31,288 nt of DNA from Christensenella sp. UBA2853 (GCA_002350845.1 DEFL01000005.1:22372-53659), one strand, 5' to 3'. Shown: positions 7,474 through 16,131, counted from the first letter of the stretch. Notes: generated by a model not told the origin, from the letters alone. Numbers and translations are program-made.

Positions 7474-9102
7474 TTACCATGCGGCGCAGTATCCGGCAGC
7501 CCTTTTTTCCACGGCCCCTGTCAATACGCCGTCATCATGCCTGAAGATGATTTCGCCGCGGCCAAACGTTCCGGAATTCTCTGCATACTCGATCTCATGA
7601 CCGCGCGCGCTGAGTTTTTCAGCGAGTGCTTTCGGATATTCCGGTTCCAGGAGAATTTTGTTCCCGCCGGTCCACTGCCATCTCGGCGCATCCAGTGCTT
7701 CCTGGGGATTGAAATGCAGGTCAATCAGATTGCTGAGCACCTGCACATGGCCCTGGGGCTGCATAAAGCCGCCCATCACGCCGAACGGGCCGACCGGTTT
7801 CCCGTCCCGGGTGAGAAAGCCCGGAATAATCGTGTGGAACGCTTTCTTGCCCGGTGCATAACAGTTGGGGGAATTCGGATCCAGCGTAAAACCACAGCCG
7901 CGGTTCTGAAGGGAAATCCCGGTCCCGGGCACCACGACGCCGGAACCAAATCCCATATAATTGCTCTGAATATAGCTGACCATGTTTCCTTCCCCGTCCG
8001 CCGTGCACAGATAAATCGTGCCGGATCCCGAGGGATTCCCGTGGGACGGAAGCTGCGCCGTGTCTGTGATTTCCCCGGCCCGTGCCTTTCCGTAGGCTTC
8101 TGCAAGAAGGTCCTCGGGGGCAACGCGCATGGCGGCCGGGTCTGAGATATACGCCTGCCCGTCTGCAAAGGCTTTTTTGAGTGCTTCAATCCTGCGGTGT
8201 ATATCCCCGTCCTCACTGAATTTGTCAGACAGCTCAAAATGGCGCAGAATATTGAGCGTCATCAGGGCAATCATGCCGTCTCCGTTGGGCGGAAGCTCCC
8301 AGACATCGTAGCCGCGGTAGGAAACCGACAGCGGGGATACCCACCTGACAGCGTAGTCTTCCAGATCCGATTTGCGCAGATACCCGCCGGTTTCCCTGGA
8401 AAAGGAATCGATCTTCTCCGCGAGACTGCCGCGATAGTACGACTCACTCTGTGTGCTTCCGATTTCCCTCAGCGTCCGCGCCATGTCTTCACTCTTCCAG
8501 ATTTCACCCGCCTGCGGCGCGCGTCCCTTCGGTGCGAAGCAGTCGAACCACGGCGTAAGCCAGGTTGGATTTTCCTTCTCCCTGACCCCGTCAAACACCC
8601 TGTATGAGAGTGCCCAGTCATGGCTGCACGTCACTTCCACCGGATACCCTTCCTCGGCCAGCACAGCTGCGCCTTCGAGGTTTTCAGAAAGCGTCCGGCG
8701 GCCCAGGCGTGATGTCAGCGCCTGCCATGCAGCCGGTGCGCCGGGTACCATGACCGGCATCCAGCCGCGGCGCGGCATTTCTTCGCCTGCAGCCCTGACC
8801 GTCTCATAGGACAGCGCCATGGGCGAAACACCGCTGGCATTGAGCCCGTACAGTTTCTGTTCCTTTTCGATCCATACAATGGCAAACGCATCACTGCCCA
8901 GACCATTGGATGTCGGTTCACAGACCGTCATGGCAGAAGCCGCTGCAACAGCAGCATCCACTGCGTTGCCGCCTGCCTTCATGGCATCCAGGCCCGCCTG
9001 CGCAGCAAGCGGCTGCGAGGTGCAGACCATGCCGCGGCACGCATAGACCAGTTCCCTGCGGGACGGAAACTGTCCACTGTCCCCTGTCAGATTCAGTTTC
9101 AT
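7474..9102 (-). CDS. Gamma-glutamyltransferase-family protein (Ntn hydrolase)
   Basis: This is 542 residues from the ATG at 9102, which has GAGGGAG nine bases upstream; a GTG at 9120 is a weaker alternative. Family features are AGLDAMKAGGNAVDAAVAAA near residue 36, SNGLGSDAF near 65, YAVRW, and the small-subunit start SGSGTIYL with Thr362. Thr362 is the expected autocleavage site and N-terminal nucleophile, followed by DGEGNMVSYIQS and a late PFGVMGGFMQPQGH segment. Such enzymes hydrolyse or transfer gamma-glutamyl amides; cytosolic relatives (YwrD type) often have unknown substrates. There is no signal peptide, unlike secreted Ggt. The gene is a single-gene unit, divergent from the S9-creatininase-MBL-SDR operon across 311 bases. 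Shared control and a shared substrate are plausible inferences. Confidence 0.9.
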   Translation of the reverse strand: MKLNLTGDSGQFPSRRELVYACRGMVCTSQPLAAQAGLDAMKAGGNAVDAAVAAASAMTVCEPTSNGLGSDAFAIVWIEKEQKLYGLNASGVSPMALSYETVRAAGEEMPRRGWMPVMVPGAPAAWQALTSRLGRRTLSENLEGAAVLAEEGYPVEVTCSHDWALSYRVFDGVREKENPTWLTPWFDCFAPKGRAPQAGEIWKSEDMARTLREIGSTQSESYYRGSLAEKIDSFSRETGGYLRKSDLEDYAVRWVSPLSVSYRGYDVWELPPNGDGMIALMTLNILRHFELSDKFSEDGDIHRRIEALKKAFADGQAYISDPAAMRVAPEDLLAEAYGKARAGEITDTAQLPSHGNPSGSGTIYLCTADGEGNMVSYIQSNYMGFGSGVVVPGTGISLQNRGCGFTLDPNSPNCYAPGKKAFHTIIPGFLTRDGKPVGPFGVMGGFMQPQGHVQVLSNLIDLHFNPQEALDAPRWQWTGGNKILLEPEYPKALAEKLSARGHEIEYAENSGTFGRGEIIFRHDDGVLTGAVEKRAAGYCAAW

Positions 9103-9177
9103 CCTCGTATTCTCCCTCACAAACAGTTTTTCACGTTATTTTTTGAGCGGGTTTTCATCACTCGCTGATTCCTGTTC

Positions 9178-9206
9178 ATAGTAGCGAATCTCCCCGGGTC
9201 TGTAAA
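9178..9206 (-). promoter_or_regulatory. Sigma-A promoter of the gamma-glutamyltransferase gene
   Basis: On the minus strand, -35 TTTACA (9201-9206), a 17-base spacer and -10 TACTAT (9178-9183) are present. The start point would be near 9171, about 70 bases before the ATG. Confidence 0.72.
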
Positions 9207-9255
9207 GAGTCATGATACCTTCTGTTGGCACCCCCGCAGGAACAAAAGAAAAACC

Positions 9256-9284
9256 TTGATTCACCCAGACGGATGATATAAGAT
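9256..9284 (+). promoter_or_regulatory. Probable promoter of the S9/creatininase/MBL/SDR operon
   Basis: -35 TTGATT (9256-9261), a 17-base spacer and -10 TAAGAT (9279-9284) are present; both boxes match 4 of 6 consensus bases. It is divergent from the gamma-glutamyltransferase promoter 50 bases away and leaves a leader of about 120 bases. Confidence 0.5.
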
Positions 9285-9340
9285 AGTCTCACTTTGAACG
9301 TAGGATGATACCACTGTGCACATATACGCCTTTCGTCTTT

Positions 9341-9392
9341 GCGTGGCAACGCCCCTGGATCTGCGCCAAGCGTGCGCAGCAGGTGTCCACGC
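9341..9392 (+). promoter_or_regulatory. Long imperfect hairpin in the S9 operon leader
   Basis: Nested complementary segments pair in order: GCGTGG 9341-9346 with CCACGC 9387-9392, CCTG 9354-9357 with CAGG 9380-9383, and CTGCGC 9361-9366 with GCGCAG 9374-9379. The structure ends 12 bases before the GGAGG of the first gene and has no U-run, so it is not a terminator. It may influence translation or RNA stability. I do not recognise a riboswitch class. Confidence 0.45.
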
Positions 9393-9413
9393 ACTCAACC
9401 ATCTGGAGGACCT

Positions 9414-11480
9414 ATGAAAAAGCAACTGTCAAGCGATCTGATCAGTGACCTTGTCTGCCTTTCCGGACTGACGGTCTCTCCGGATGAGCTGCTGGCCGCC
9501 TATATGGAGCGCCGCTCTTCCCGCAGGGACGGAAACTGGCACACCGGGATTCGTATTCTTGAACGTTCCTCCCTGGCATGCGCCGCACTTTCATCCAGTC
9601 AGGCAGCCTTCTCCGCAACCAATCCCCGTTTTTCGCCTGACGGCATGTTTCTGTATTTTCTGACGGATGCTCCCGGTGAATATCAGATAGCCCGCATCCG
9701 GACGCTGACCATCCTCGCCGCACTGCATGCCGGCCATCCCGTGGATTTCTCGGCATGTGAAATTCTGACCCATGTCCCGCACGGAATCACATCCTATGAT
9801 CTGTGTGCCTCTCTCCTGGTCTTTGAAACGCCGCTCTGGAAGAACGAAATCCATGAAGGGCGCGGGCTTCGGGAGATGACCGCGGATGAAAGAGCAGAGT
9901 TTGAATGGCAGTGCGACTGGGGACCGCGTGATATCACAGAGCTTGACTACAGGGGCGAGGACCTCTACGGCATACGCAATGGATCCATAGCCACCCTTGG
10001 CACGCTTGACCCTGTGACACTCCGGGCCATTCTCATTCCCAACGCATTCCCGCTCTCAAAACCGGTGCTTTCCTCCGACGGCAGGAAAATCTGCTGCCAT
10101 GGTCAGCCGCATACCGGCCCCTTCTTCTCTGAAGAAGAGCTTTTTGTGCTCAATTCAGACGGAAGTGAACTTCAGCAGCTCACGGAAGATCATCTCATCG
10201 GAGAGCACCCTGCCCTGTTCACAGGAGATAATCTTTCCGTCATCTATTCCGCATGGCATATTCAGAACCACGCCATGGCTCTGACGCTCAAAATGCGCAC
10301 CCTCAGCAGCCAGGGGCCGGTTGATCTCCTGGACTTTTCGCATCCTCACACACCGGGCTTTGACGGCCTTCCTGTCAGGTGCACACCGTACGGAAACACC
10401 TGCAGCCGGATGCAGCTCAGGGGAAGCACGCTGTATTTTCTGTGTGCCATGAACGGAACGGAGAACCTCTATCGCATTTCCCTGCGCGCCTCCCAGGTGC
10501 CGCATGTCGTCTATTCCGGCCCCGGTTCCATCCATGAATTCGTGCCAGTCCACCGCGGATTTCTCTGCCTCTGGGGCAGTGACTCTAGCATGGCAGAGAT
10601 CTGCGAACTCTCCGGGGATCGGACCATCCGTCCCCTGGCTTCCTCCAATCCAGTCCTGAAGAGTGTGGAAATGGGAGAAGTGATTCATCAGCGCGTACCC
10701 TCCCGCGACGGAAGGGCCGTCATCTTCTCCACCGTCTATCGGCCGGTTCCCTTTGAAGAAGGGAGACAATACCCTGCCGTCCTGTATCTCCACGATGGAC
10801 CGCAGGCGTGCCTCACACAGGATTTCCATCAGGAGCTTCATATCCTGGCAGCGTCCGGCTATGCTGTCATTTGCTGTGATCCCAGAGGTTCCTCAGGCTA
10901 TGGGCTTTCCTTTTGCAACAGAAAGACCGCCTGGTCAGACACACCCATTCATGATATCGAGGATGCCATGGATGCAGCTGTGTCCCTCGGCTTTATCGAT
11001 CCGAACCGTCTGGGCATCGCCGGGGAGGGCTACGGCGGCACGCTCACCTGCAGCATCATCATGCACACCAACCGTTTTCGCGCCGCAATCGGACAGAGTG
11101 TGTTCGTGAATCAGGCGACTGCCTACGGGAATGGTGATCCCGGCATGCACAGTCCACACAAACAGTCTGAGCCTGTCATTCTCCGGGACGCGCTGATGCA
11201 GCGTTCCAGAGCGTCCATCATCCGGGATCTGGACCATATCCGCACACCGCTTCTGCTGCTCCATGGATACAGCGATGTCCACTCTTCCTTTGAGCAGAGT
11301 GAACAGTTGTTTGTCGGACTGCATGAACGGCATCCTGAGATTCCGGTCCGCCTTGTCATGTTTCCTGGAGCCGGTCACAGGTTCTCCCGTGAAGGTCTGC
11401 TCCCCCACAGAGTCTGTGCTGTCCAGGAGATGGTCCACTGGTTTGCACGCTATCTGAAGCATGAGGAGGCGACAGGATGA
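9414..11480 (+). CDS. S9 (prolyl oligopeptidase) family protein lacking the catalytic serine
   Basis: This is 688 residues from the ATG at 9414, with GGAGG five bases upstream; upstream in-frame codons to 9339 fall inside a leader hairpin. The N-terminal ~430 residues are a WD40-like beta-propeller (for example NPRFSPDGMFLYFLTD near 70-85). The C-terminal ~260 residues are an alpha/beta hydrolase with LYLHDGP, CDPRGSSGYG, HGYSD (Asp621) and PGAGH (His655). The nucleophile elbow, normally G-x-S-Y-G-G, reads GEGYGG: residue 539 is Gly (GGC at 11028-11030), one base from AGC Ser. With Asp and His kept but Ser missing, it should not cleave peptides. It overlaps the next S9 gene by four bases (ATGA), so the two are translationally coupled and may form a heteromer. 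A sequencing error is the main alternative. Confidence 0.88.
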   Translation: MKKQLSSDLISDLVCLSGLTVSPDELLAAYMERRSSRRDGNWHTGIRILERSSLACAALSSSQAAFSATNPRFSPDGMFLYFLTDAPGEYQIARIRTLTILAALHAGHPVDFSACEILTHVPHGITSYDLCASLLVFETPLWKNEIHEGRGLREMTADERAEFEWQCDWGPRDITELDYRGEDLYGIRNGSIATLGTLDPVTLRAILIPNAFPLSKPVLSSDGRKICCHGQPHTGPFFSEEELFVLNSDGSELQQLTEDHLIGEHPALFTGDNLSVIYSAWHIQNHAMALTLKMRTLSSQGPVDLLDFSHPHTPGFDGLPVRCTPYGNTCSRMQLRGSTLYFLCAMNGTENLYRISLRASQVPHVVYSGPGSIHEFVPVHRGFLCLWGSDSSMAEICELSGDRTIRPLASSNPVLKSVEMGEVIHQRVPSRDGRAVIFSTVYRPVPFEEGRQYPAVLYLHDGPQACLTQDFHQELHILAASGYAVICCDPRGSSGYGLSFCNRKTAWSDTPIHDIEDAMDAAVSLGFIDPNRLGIAGEGYGGTLTCSIIMHTNRFRAAIGQSVFVNQATAYGNGDPGMHSPHKQSEPVILRDALMQRSRASIIRDLDHIRTPLLLLHGYSDVHSSFEQSEQLFVGLHERHPEIPVRLVMFPGAGHRFSREGLLPHRVCAVQEMVHWFARYLKHEEATG

Positions 11481-13489
11481 GACATTCCTCATTTCAGGAT
11501 TTTATGACGCGCGAAAAGATCTCCTGCGGAACCTACCTGCCCGCTTCCGAATCCCTTCTGTTTGCAGACTCTGTCTTTGATCCTTCTCAGAATCAACGTA
11601 TCAGCCGGGTCGTCCTGAGACATATCCCCACCTGTACGGATCGTCTGATCCTGGAAGGTACCGGTCCGATGCCGTCTCCGGACCGCTCCTGCTTTGCCTT
11701 TCTTCGTCCCGCTCCCGGCGGTCCGCAGCTGTGTATCAGCACCATGGAAGGTGAAGTCCGTGAGCTCACGCATTTCAGCGCTCCCGTCCTGGATCCCCGG
11801 TGGTCACCGGACGGGAACTGGCTGGTGTTTACATCCCCGGCCGCCGATGATGGCGCCGCAGGCCCCGCGCCGGCATACATGCCTTCCATGGGGAATAACT
11901 GGAACCATGCCCTGGATCCGGTCGCCACGGAGGATTTCGGGTATAAGTTTGACGGACTCGGTTTCAAGCGTCCCCGCGTCATGCACCTGTTTGTAGTTCC
12001 CGCGGACGGCTCCGGGGAAGCGCGTAGGATCTCCAGCGGCAGCTGTCATTTTCTGCATGCCTGCTTTGCGCCGGATAATGCACATGTGATCTGCGAAAGC
12101 AATCTGTACTGCAATAAAGAAAACTCCATTGCCATGGATGTGCTCTCCATCGATATCCATACAGGCGAAATCGTCCGGCTCACTCAGGATCTGCTGGTCG
12201 TCTCCTATCCCAATCCCGTGCGTCCAGTATGCACGCCAGACGGCCGATCTCTGATTGTCGGGGTGCTGGACATGCCGGAAACCGCTGCCCGTGAAGTCGC
12301 TTACCCGTCCTGCACGCTCTGCCGTCTGTCTCTTGAAAGCCATGAGCTCACACCGATTTCCCGACAGACAGAAGACTGCTTTGACACCGTCCAGCTTGCG
12401 TATAACGCAGAGACCGGCGCAGGCCTTGAAAAGGTTGTTGTTTCCAGTGACAAACAATCTGTGCTTTTCTGTGCCGGCTATCTCGGTGTGGGAACCGTCT
12501 ATCGCGTCTCCCTTGAAGGTGCCCGCAATCGCCCGGTGCGCCTGACGGACGCCGAGTTCTGCTACAACGGTCTTGCACCGGCCGGAGACGGTTGGGTGCT
12601 CGCGGCGCGCTCCGCAACTGACACACCCGAGCAGTATGTCCTGCTTCACGAAAGCACCGGCGAAGTCCGCCTCCTTTACCAGTCCAATGCTGATGATCTT
12701 GCCGAGACAGCGCTTTCACGGGCATCTGCTTTTTCCACTCCGGTCCTGGACGGAGAAGGTACTGTTCATGGATGGTGCCTTCCGCCCCAGGAGATGCAGC
12801 AGGGCCGTCAGTATCCCTGCATTGTCTATGTGCACGGCGGACCGCATCCTTTCTACAGCAACAGTTTTGACATGGAAATGCAGGCATTTGCCGGGGAAGG
12901 CTTCGGTATCCTCTTCTGCAACCCTCGCGGATCCTCGGGGTATGGCGACCGCCACCGCCAGGTCTTCCACGCCTATGACGGCAGTGCCTACACCGACATC
13001 CTGCTGTTTGTCCGGGAAGCCGCAAAACAGTTTTCATGGATTGACGAAAAGCGCCTCGGGCTCACCGGGCGCAGTTACGGCGGGTATGTGACCAATTACG
13101 CTGCCACGCGTTCCACCCTCTTTAAGGCATATATTACCCAGCGTCCCACTGTGAACCGACTGATCTCCTACGCCTCCTCCGACATGCGCAGGAGCTCCCG
13201 GGACTATCCATCCTACGGTGAATTCATGGACCATGAGCTGGAGCACTCCGAAATCATGCGCATGGAAAAGGTGTCTGCCCCGTTCCTGATTCTCCACGGC
13301 ATGGATGACCTCCGCTGTCCGGTGGAAGGCGCGCGTCAGCTGTTTGTTGCACTGCGCGACTCCCATGCTCCGGACTTTCCCGTTCGGATGATTCTCTACC
13401 CGCACACGGCCCACCAGCAGCCCCAGGAACCGCGTCAGCTGCAGCATTATTACAGTGCCATGCTGGAATGGTTCCGCACCTACCTGTAA
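11477..13489 (+). CDS. S9 family peptidase (prolyl oligopeptidase / acylaminoacyl-peptidase type)
   Basis: This is 670 residues. The start at 11477 has GAGGAGG six bases upstream and overlaps the stop of the preceding S9 gene (ATGA). A beta-propeller spans about residues 20-420 (repeats such as LDPRWSPDGNWLVFTS at 105-120). The hydrolase domain holds VYVHGGPHPFY (450-460), NPRGSSGYGD (482-491), the nucleophile elbow GRSYGGY with Ser533, HGMDD (Asp611) and YPHTAH (His646), so the triad is intact. S9 enzymes of this shape release dipeptides or acyl-amino acids from short peptides, because the propeller limits access. No signal peptide or membrane anchor is present, so it acts on imported or internal peptides. 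Its inactive-looking paralogue lies directly upstream. It is presumably the peptide-cleaving step of the operon. Confidence 0.93.
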   Translation: MRHSSFQDFMTREKISCGTYLPASESLLFADSVFDPSQNQRISRVVLRHIPTCTDRLILEGTGPMPSPDRSCFAFLRPAPGGPQLCISTMEGEVRELTHFSAPVLDPRWSPDGNWLVFTSPAADDGAAGPAPAYMPSMGNNWNHALDPVATEDFGYKFDGLGFKRPRVMHLFVVPADGSGEARRISSGSCHFLHACFAPDNAHVICESNLYCNKENSIAMDVLSIDIHTGEIVRLTQDLLVVSYPNPVRPVCTPDGRSLIVGVLDMPETAAREVAYPSCTLCRLSLESHELTPISRQTEDCFDTVQLAYNAETGAGLEKVVVSSDKQSVLFCAGYLGVGTVYRVSLEGARNRPVRLTDAEFCYNGLAPAGDGWVLAARSATDTPEQYVLLHESTGEVRLLYQSNADDLAETALSRASAFSTPVLDGEGTVHGWCLPPQEMQQGRQYPCIVYVHGGPHPFYSNSFDMEMQAFAGEGFGILFCNPRGSSGYGDRHRQVFHAYDGSAYTDILLFVREAAKQFSWIDEKRLGLTGRSYGGYVTNYAATRSTLFKAYITQRPTVNRLISYASSDMRRSSRDYPSYGEFMDHELEHSEIMRMEKVSAPFLILHGMDDLRCPVEGARQLFVALRDSHAPDFPVRMILYPHTAHQQPQEPRQLQHYYSAMLEWFRTYL

Positions 13490-13549
13490 AAGAGAAATGG
13501 ACGGCAGGGCTGATTCGGAAAATGAGTTTGAAAGGAAAGTGAAAAACCC

Positions 13550-14341
13550 ATGTTTCTCGAACGCATCTCCTATCCCGAGGTTGAAGCGTACCTGCGCAAA
13601 AGCCAGACCATCCTGCTTCCCGTTGGAAGCCTTGAAAACCATGGGAAGCATATGCCCCTGGGAACTGACACACTGATCCCGGAGCATCTGTGCAGCCTCC
13701 TGAATGCACGCTTTCCGGAACTGCTCATTGCCCCGCCGCTGCATTACGGCGCAACGGAAGACCTGCGCGGCTTTCCCGGCACCATTTCCATCGGCGTGGA
13801 AGGACTGCGCATGCTGCTGACTCTGATTGTGGATCAGCTGTTTGATTACGGCTTCCGCCGCTTCATCATTCTCAACGGACACGGCGGGAACAGCAAGTCC
13901 ATCGATCTCGTCGGCCAGCATCTGTACCGGCGCGGCGCTTATCTGGCCTGCCTCAACTGGTGGCTGATTGCCGGCCAGCTGCGTCCCGAATGGAAGGGCG
14001 GGCACGGCGGCGGAGAGGAGACGGCCGCGATTCTTGCCGTCGATCCGTCCCTGGTACACCGGGAATTCATCGAGCTTCCGGAAAACATGCGCAACGATGT
14101 CTCTGACGAACTTCCATCCTACAGCTGGACCAGCGTCCTCTTTCATGGCGCTTCCGTCACAATTCCGCGTCCTGTAGCCTCCATTACCGATAACGGATGG
14201 CTCGCCCACGGCATGGGAGACGATGCGCCTTCCCGTGCAACAGAAGCCATGGGCAAGGAAATGATGGATGCAATGTGCAGTTATATCCGTGACTTTGCGC
14301 TTGCCTTCGGCCGTGCCCCGCTGCCCACGGGAGAGAACTGA
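13550..14341 (+). CDS. Creatininase-family amidohydrolase
   Basis: This is 263 residues. The ATG at 13550 has a purine-rich AAAGGAAAGTG upstream and lies 60 bases after the S9 stop. Signature motifs are PVGSLENHGKHMPLGTDT (residues 24-41; Glu29, His31 and Asp40 are expected metal ligands), NGHGGN (His111) and GGHGGGEET (His152, Glu156). The family contains creatinine amidohydrolase, formamide hydrolases of flavin and riboflavin routes, and MftE, which trims the mycofactocin precursor peptide. All are di-metal enzymes opening C-N bonds. The specific substrate cannot be told from the motifs. Being downstream of two S9 genes and upstream of MBL and SDR genes, it probably opens an amide in the same pathway. 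None of the mycofactocin radical-SAM genes is present. Confidence 0.9.
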   Translation: MFLERISYPEVEAYLRKSQTILLPVGSLENHGKHMPLGTDTLIPEHLCSLLNARFPELLIAPPLHYGATEDLRGFPGTISIGVEGLRMLLTLIVDQLFDYGFRRFIILNGHGGNSKSIDLVGQHLYRRGAYLACLNWWLIAGQLRPEWKGGHGGGEETAAILAVDPSLVHREFIELPENMRNDVSDELPSYSWTSVLFHGASVTIPRPVASITDNGWLAHGMGDDAPSRATEAMGKEMMDAMCSYIRDFALAFGRAPLPTGEN

Positions 14342-14406
14342 CACCCCTGCGTTCCCTGCATCCGATGTCCTTTTCCATGACAAATCCTCATCTCCGGGAG
14401 GCCATG

Positions 14407-15285
14407 ATGTACGAACTTGTCCATGTCGCACCCCATACCTACTATATTCAGAGTCCCGCCAAGATCGGTCTTGTTGTACTTGACGAAAACAGTGTCTGCC
14501 TGATTGACAGCGGAAACGACAAATCCGCCGGAAGAAAAATCCGTCAGATTCTTGACGCGAATCACTGGCAGCTCAAAGCGATCTACAACACGCATTCCCA
14601 TGCCGATCATATCGGAGGCAATCAGTATCTTTATGCCCAGACCGGCTGCAGCATCTATGCGCCTGGCATCGACTGCGCTTTTACGCAGCATCCGCTGCTT
14701 GAGCCCTGTTTTCTCTACGGCGGCTGTCCGCCGGAGGATTTCAGGCACAAATTTCTCATGGCGCAGGAAAGTCCGGCACAGCCGCTGACTCCCGATGTCC
14801 TGCCCTCCGGGTTTGAAATGATGCCCCTCCCCGGCCACGGCCTGGACATGGTGGGCTTCCGCACGCCGGATGATGTCGTATTTCTGGCCGACTGTCTCTC
14901 CAGCCGTGAAACACTTGACAAGTACGGGATCGGATACACCTATGATCCCGCCGCATGCCTGAGGACGCTCGAGGGCGTGCGAACCATGCAGGCCGCCCTT
15001 TTTGTTCCCTCCCATGCAGAGGCCTGCAAGGAGATTGCGCCGCTGGCGGAATACAATATGCTGAAAATCCATGAAACAGCCGACCGGATCACGGAGCTGT
15101 GCACCGAACCGGTCTGTTTTGAGCAGCTTCTTCAGAAAGTATTCACTGCCTTTGGCCTGACCATGAATTTTGAACAGTATGTGCTGATCGGCAGCACGCT
15201 TCGCTCTTATCTCACCTGGCTCAGAGAGACCGGCCGCGTGGAAGCCGCTTTTGAAGACAATCTGCTGCTCTGGAAAAAAGTGTAA
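14407..15285 (+). CDS. MBL-fold metallo-hydrolase
   Basis: This is 292 residues from the second of two adjacent ATGs (14404, 14407), chosen because CGGGAGG at 14395-14401 then has a workable 5-base spacing. The metal motif THSHADH (His63, His65, Asp67, His68) is followed by LPGHGLDMVG (His144), FLADCL (Asp162) and PSHAE (His203), so a full two-metal site is predicted. The ~80-residue C-terminal part is helical and may be a substrate-specificity or DNA-binding-like winged region, as in several LACTB2-type hydrolases. Members cleave thioesters, lactones, beta-lactams or phosphodiesters. The substrate here is unknown. It lies 65 bases after the creatininase gene and 32 before the SDR gene, all co-directional, so it is an operon member. 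Confidence 0.9.
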   Translation: MYELVHVAPHTYYIQSPAKIGLVVLDENSVCLIDSGNDKSAGRKIRQILDANHWQLKAIYNTHSHADHIGGNQYLYAQTGCSIYAPGIDCAFTQHPLLEPCFLYGGCPPEDFRHKFLMAQESPAQPLTPDVLPSGFEMMPLPGHGLDMVGFRTPDDVVFLADCLSSRETLDKYGIGYTYDPAACLRTLEGVRTMQAALFVPSHAEACKEIAPLAEYNMLKIHETADRITELCTEPVCFEQLLQKVFTAFGLTMNFEQYVLIGSTLRSYLTWLRETGRVEAAFEDNLLLWKKV

Positions 15286-15317
15286 CCATGCCTGACGCCC
15301 GAAAGGAGAAGAACCGT

Positions 15318-16052
15318 ATGGAGAAACGCTTTGAAAACAAGGTGGTCGTCATCACCGGCGGTGCGCACGGCATCGGCCTGGCCACCGCCCAGGCCTTCCG
15401 GCGTGAAGGCGCTGCTGTATGCATCATTGACACGCAGCCGGGCGACTGGTTTGTCGGGGATATTTCCGATCAAAAAACACTCGAACAGTTCGCTGCCGGT
15501 GTCATTTCGGCGCACGGACATGTCGATGTGCTGATCAACAACGCGCCTCCTCCCATGCGCGGGATTGAAAGCTGCTCCTATGAACAGTTTGAGAAAGCGC
15601 TGAACATCGGCGTGACTGCACCGTTCTATCTGACCAAGCTTTTTCTTCCCTGTTTTTCAAAAGGCGCTTCTGTCATCAACATTTCCTCCTCTCGGGACCG
15701 CATGAGCCAGCCCCAGACGGAGAGCTACACGGCAGCCAAGGGCGGCATCGCGGCACTGACCCATGCGCTCGCAGTCAGCCTGTCGGGAAGGGTGCGCGTC
15801 AACAGCATTTCCCCCGGCTGGATTGATACAACCGGAACCGAATATACCGGTCCGGATGCCATCCAGCAGCCGGCCGGGCGTGTCGGCAAACCGGAGGACA
15901 TCGCCGAACTGATCCTGTTTCTCGCAAGCGACCAGGCCGGGTTTATTACCGGAGAAAACATCTGCGTGGACGGCGGCATGACCCGCCTGATGATCTATCA
16001 CGGAGACCACGGCTGGCAGTATCAGCCGGATGGCCCGGCAAACCCACAATGA
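15318..16052 (+). CDS. Short-chain dehydrogenase/reductase (SDR)
   Basis: This is 244 residues from the ATG at 15318, which has AAAGGAG nine bases upstream; the ATG at 15288 lacks a good site. Classical SDR features are VVITGGAHGIG (the NAD(P) glycine motif near residues 10-20), NNAP in place of the usual NNAG, INISSS with the catalytic Ser, YTAAK with the Tyr-Lys pair, and the ISPGWIDT and ENICVDGG segments at the end. A short Asp-containing strand (CIIDTQPGDW) after the Rossmann turn favours NAD(H). It oxidises or reduces an alcohol/carbonyl of unknown identity. It is the last gene of the S9-S9-creatininase-MBL-SDR operon; a strong terminator follows 38 bases later. Confidence 0.92.
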   Translation: MEKRFENKVVVITGGAHGIGLATAQAFRREGAAVCIIDTQPGDWFVGDISDQKTLEQFAAGVISAHGHVDVLINNAPPPMRGIESCSYEQFEKALNIGVTAPFYLTKLFLPCFSKGASVINISSSRDRMSQPQTESYTAAKGGIAALTHALAVSLSGRVRVNSISPGWIDTTGTEYTGPDAIQQPAGRVGKPEDIAELILFLASDQAGFITGENICVDGGMTRLMIYHGDHGWQYQPDGPANPQ

Positions 16053-16090
16053 AGCCGTTAAAAATCTGAATCACATGACACTGATCCATG

Positions 16091-16131
16091 AAAACGGCGG
16101 AACAAAGCGCATGTCTTTGTCCCGCCGTTTT
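16091..16131. terminator. Bidirectional terminator between the SDR and PHP genes
   Basis: AAAACGGCGG (16091-16100) pairs with CCGCCGTTTT (16122-16131). After one mismatch a further 6 bp (16102-16107 with 16115-16120) close a 7-base loop. A-tract and T-tract flanks let it work for both converging genes. Confidence 0.93.

Noticed and set aside
13034..14431. 465-codon open frame opposite the second S9 and creatininase genes
   Set aside because: It spans two real genes and their gap on the other strand; no motif or start signal.
9414..16052. Mycofactocin-type RiPP cluster suggested by the creatininase-family gene
   Set aside because: There is no radical-SAM enzyme, precursor peptide or glycosyltransferase of that system; only the family resemblance to MftE remains.
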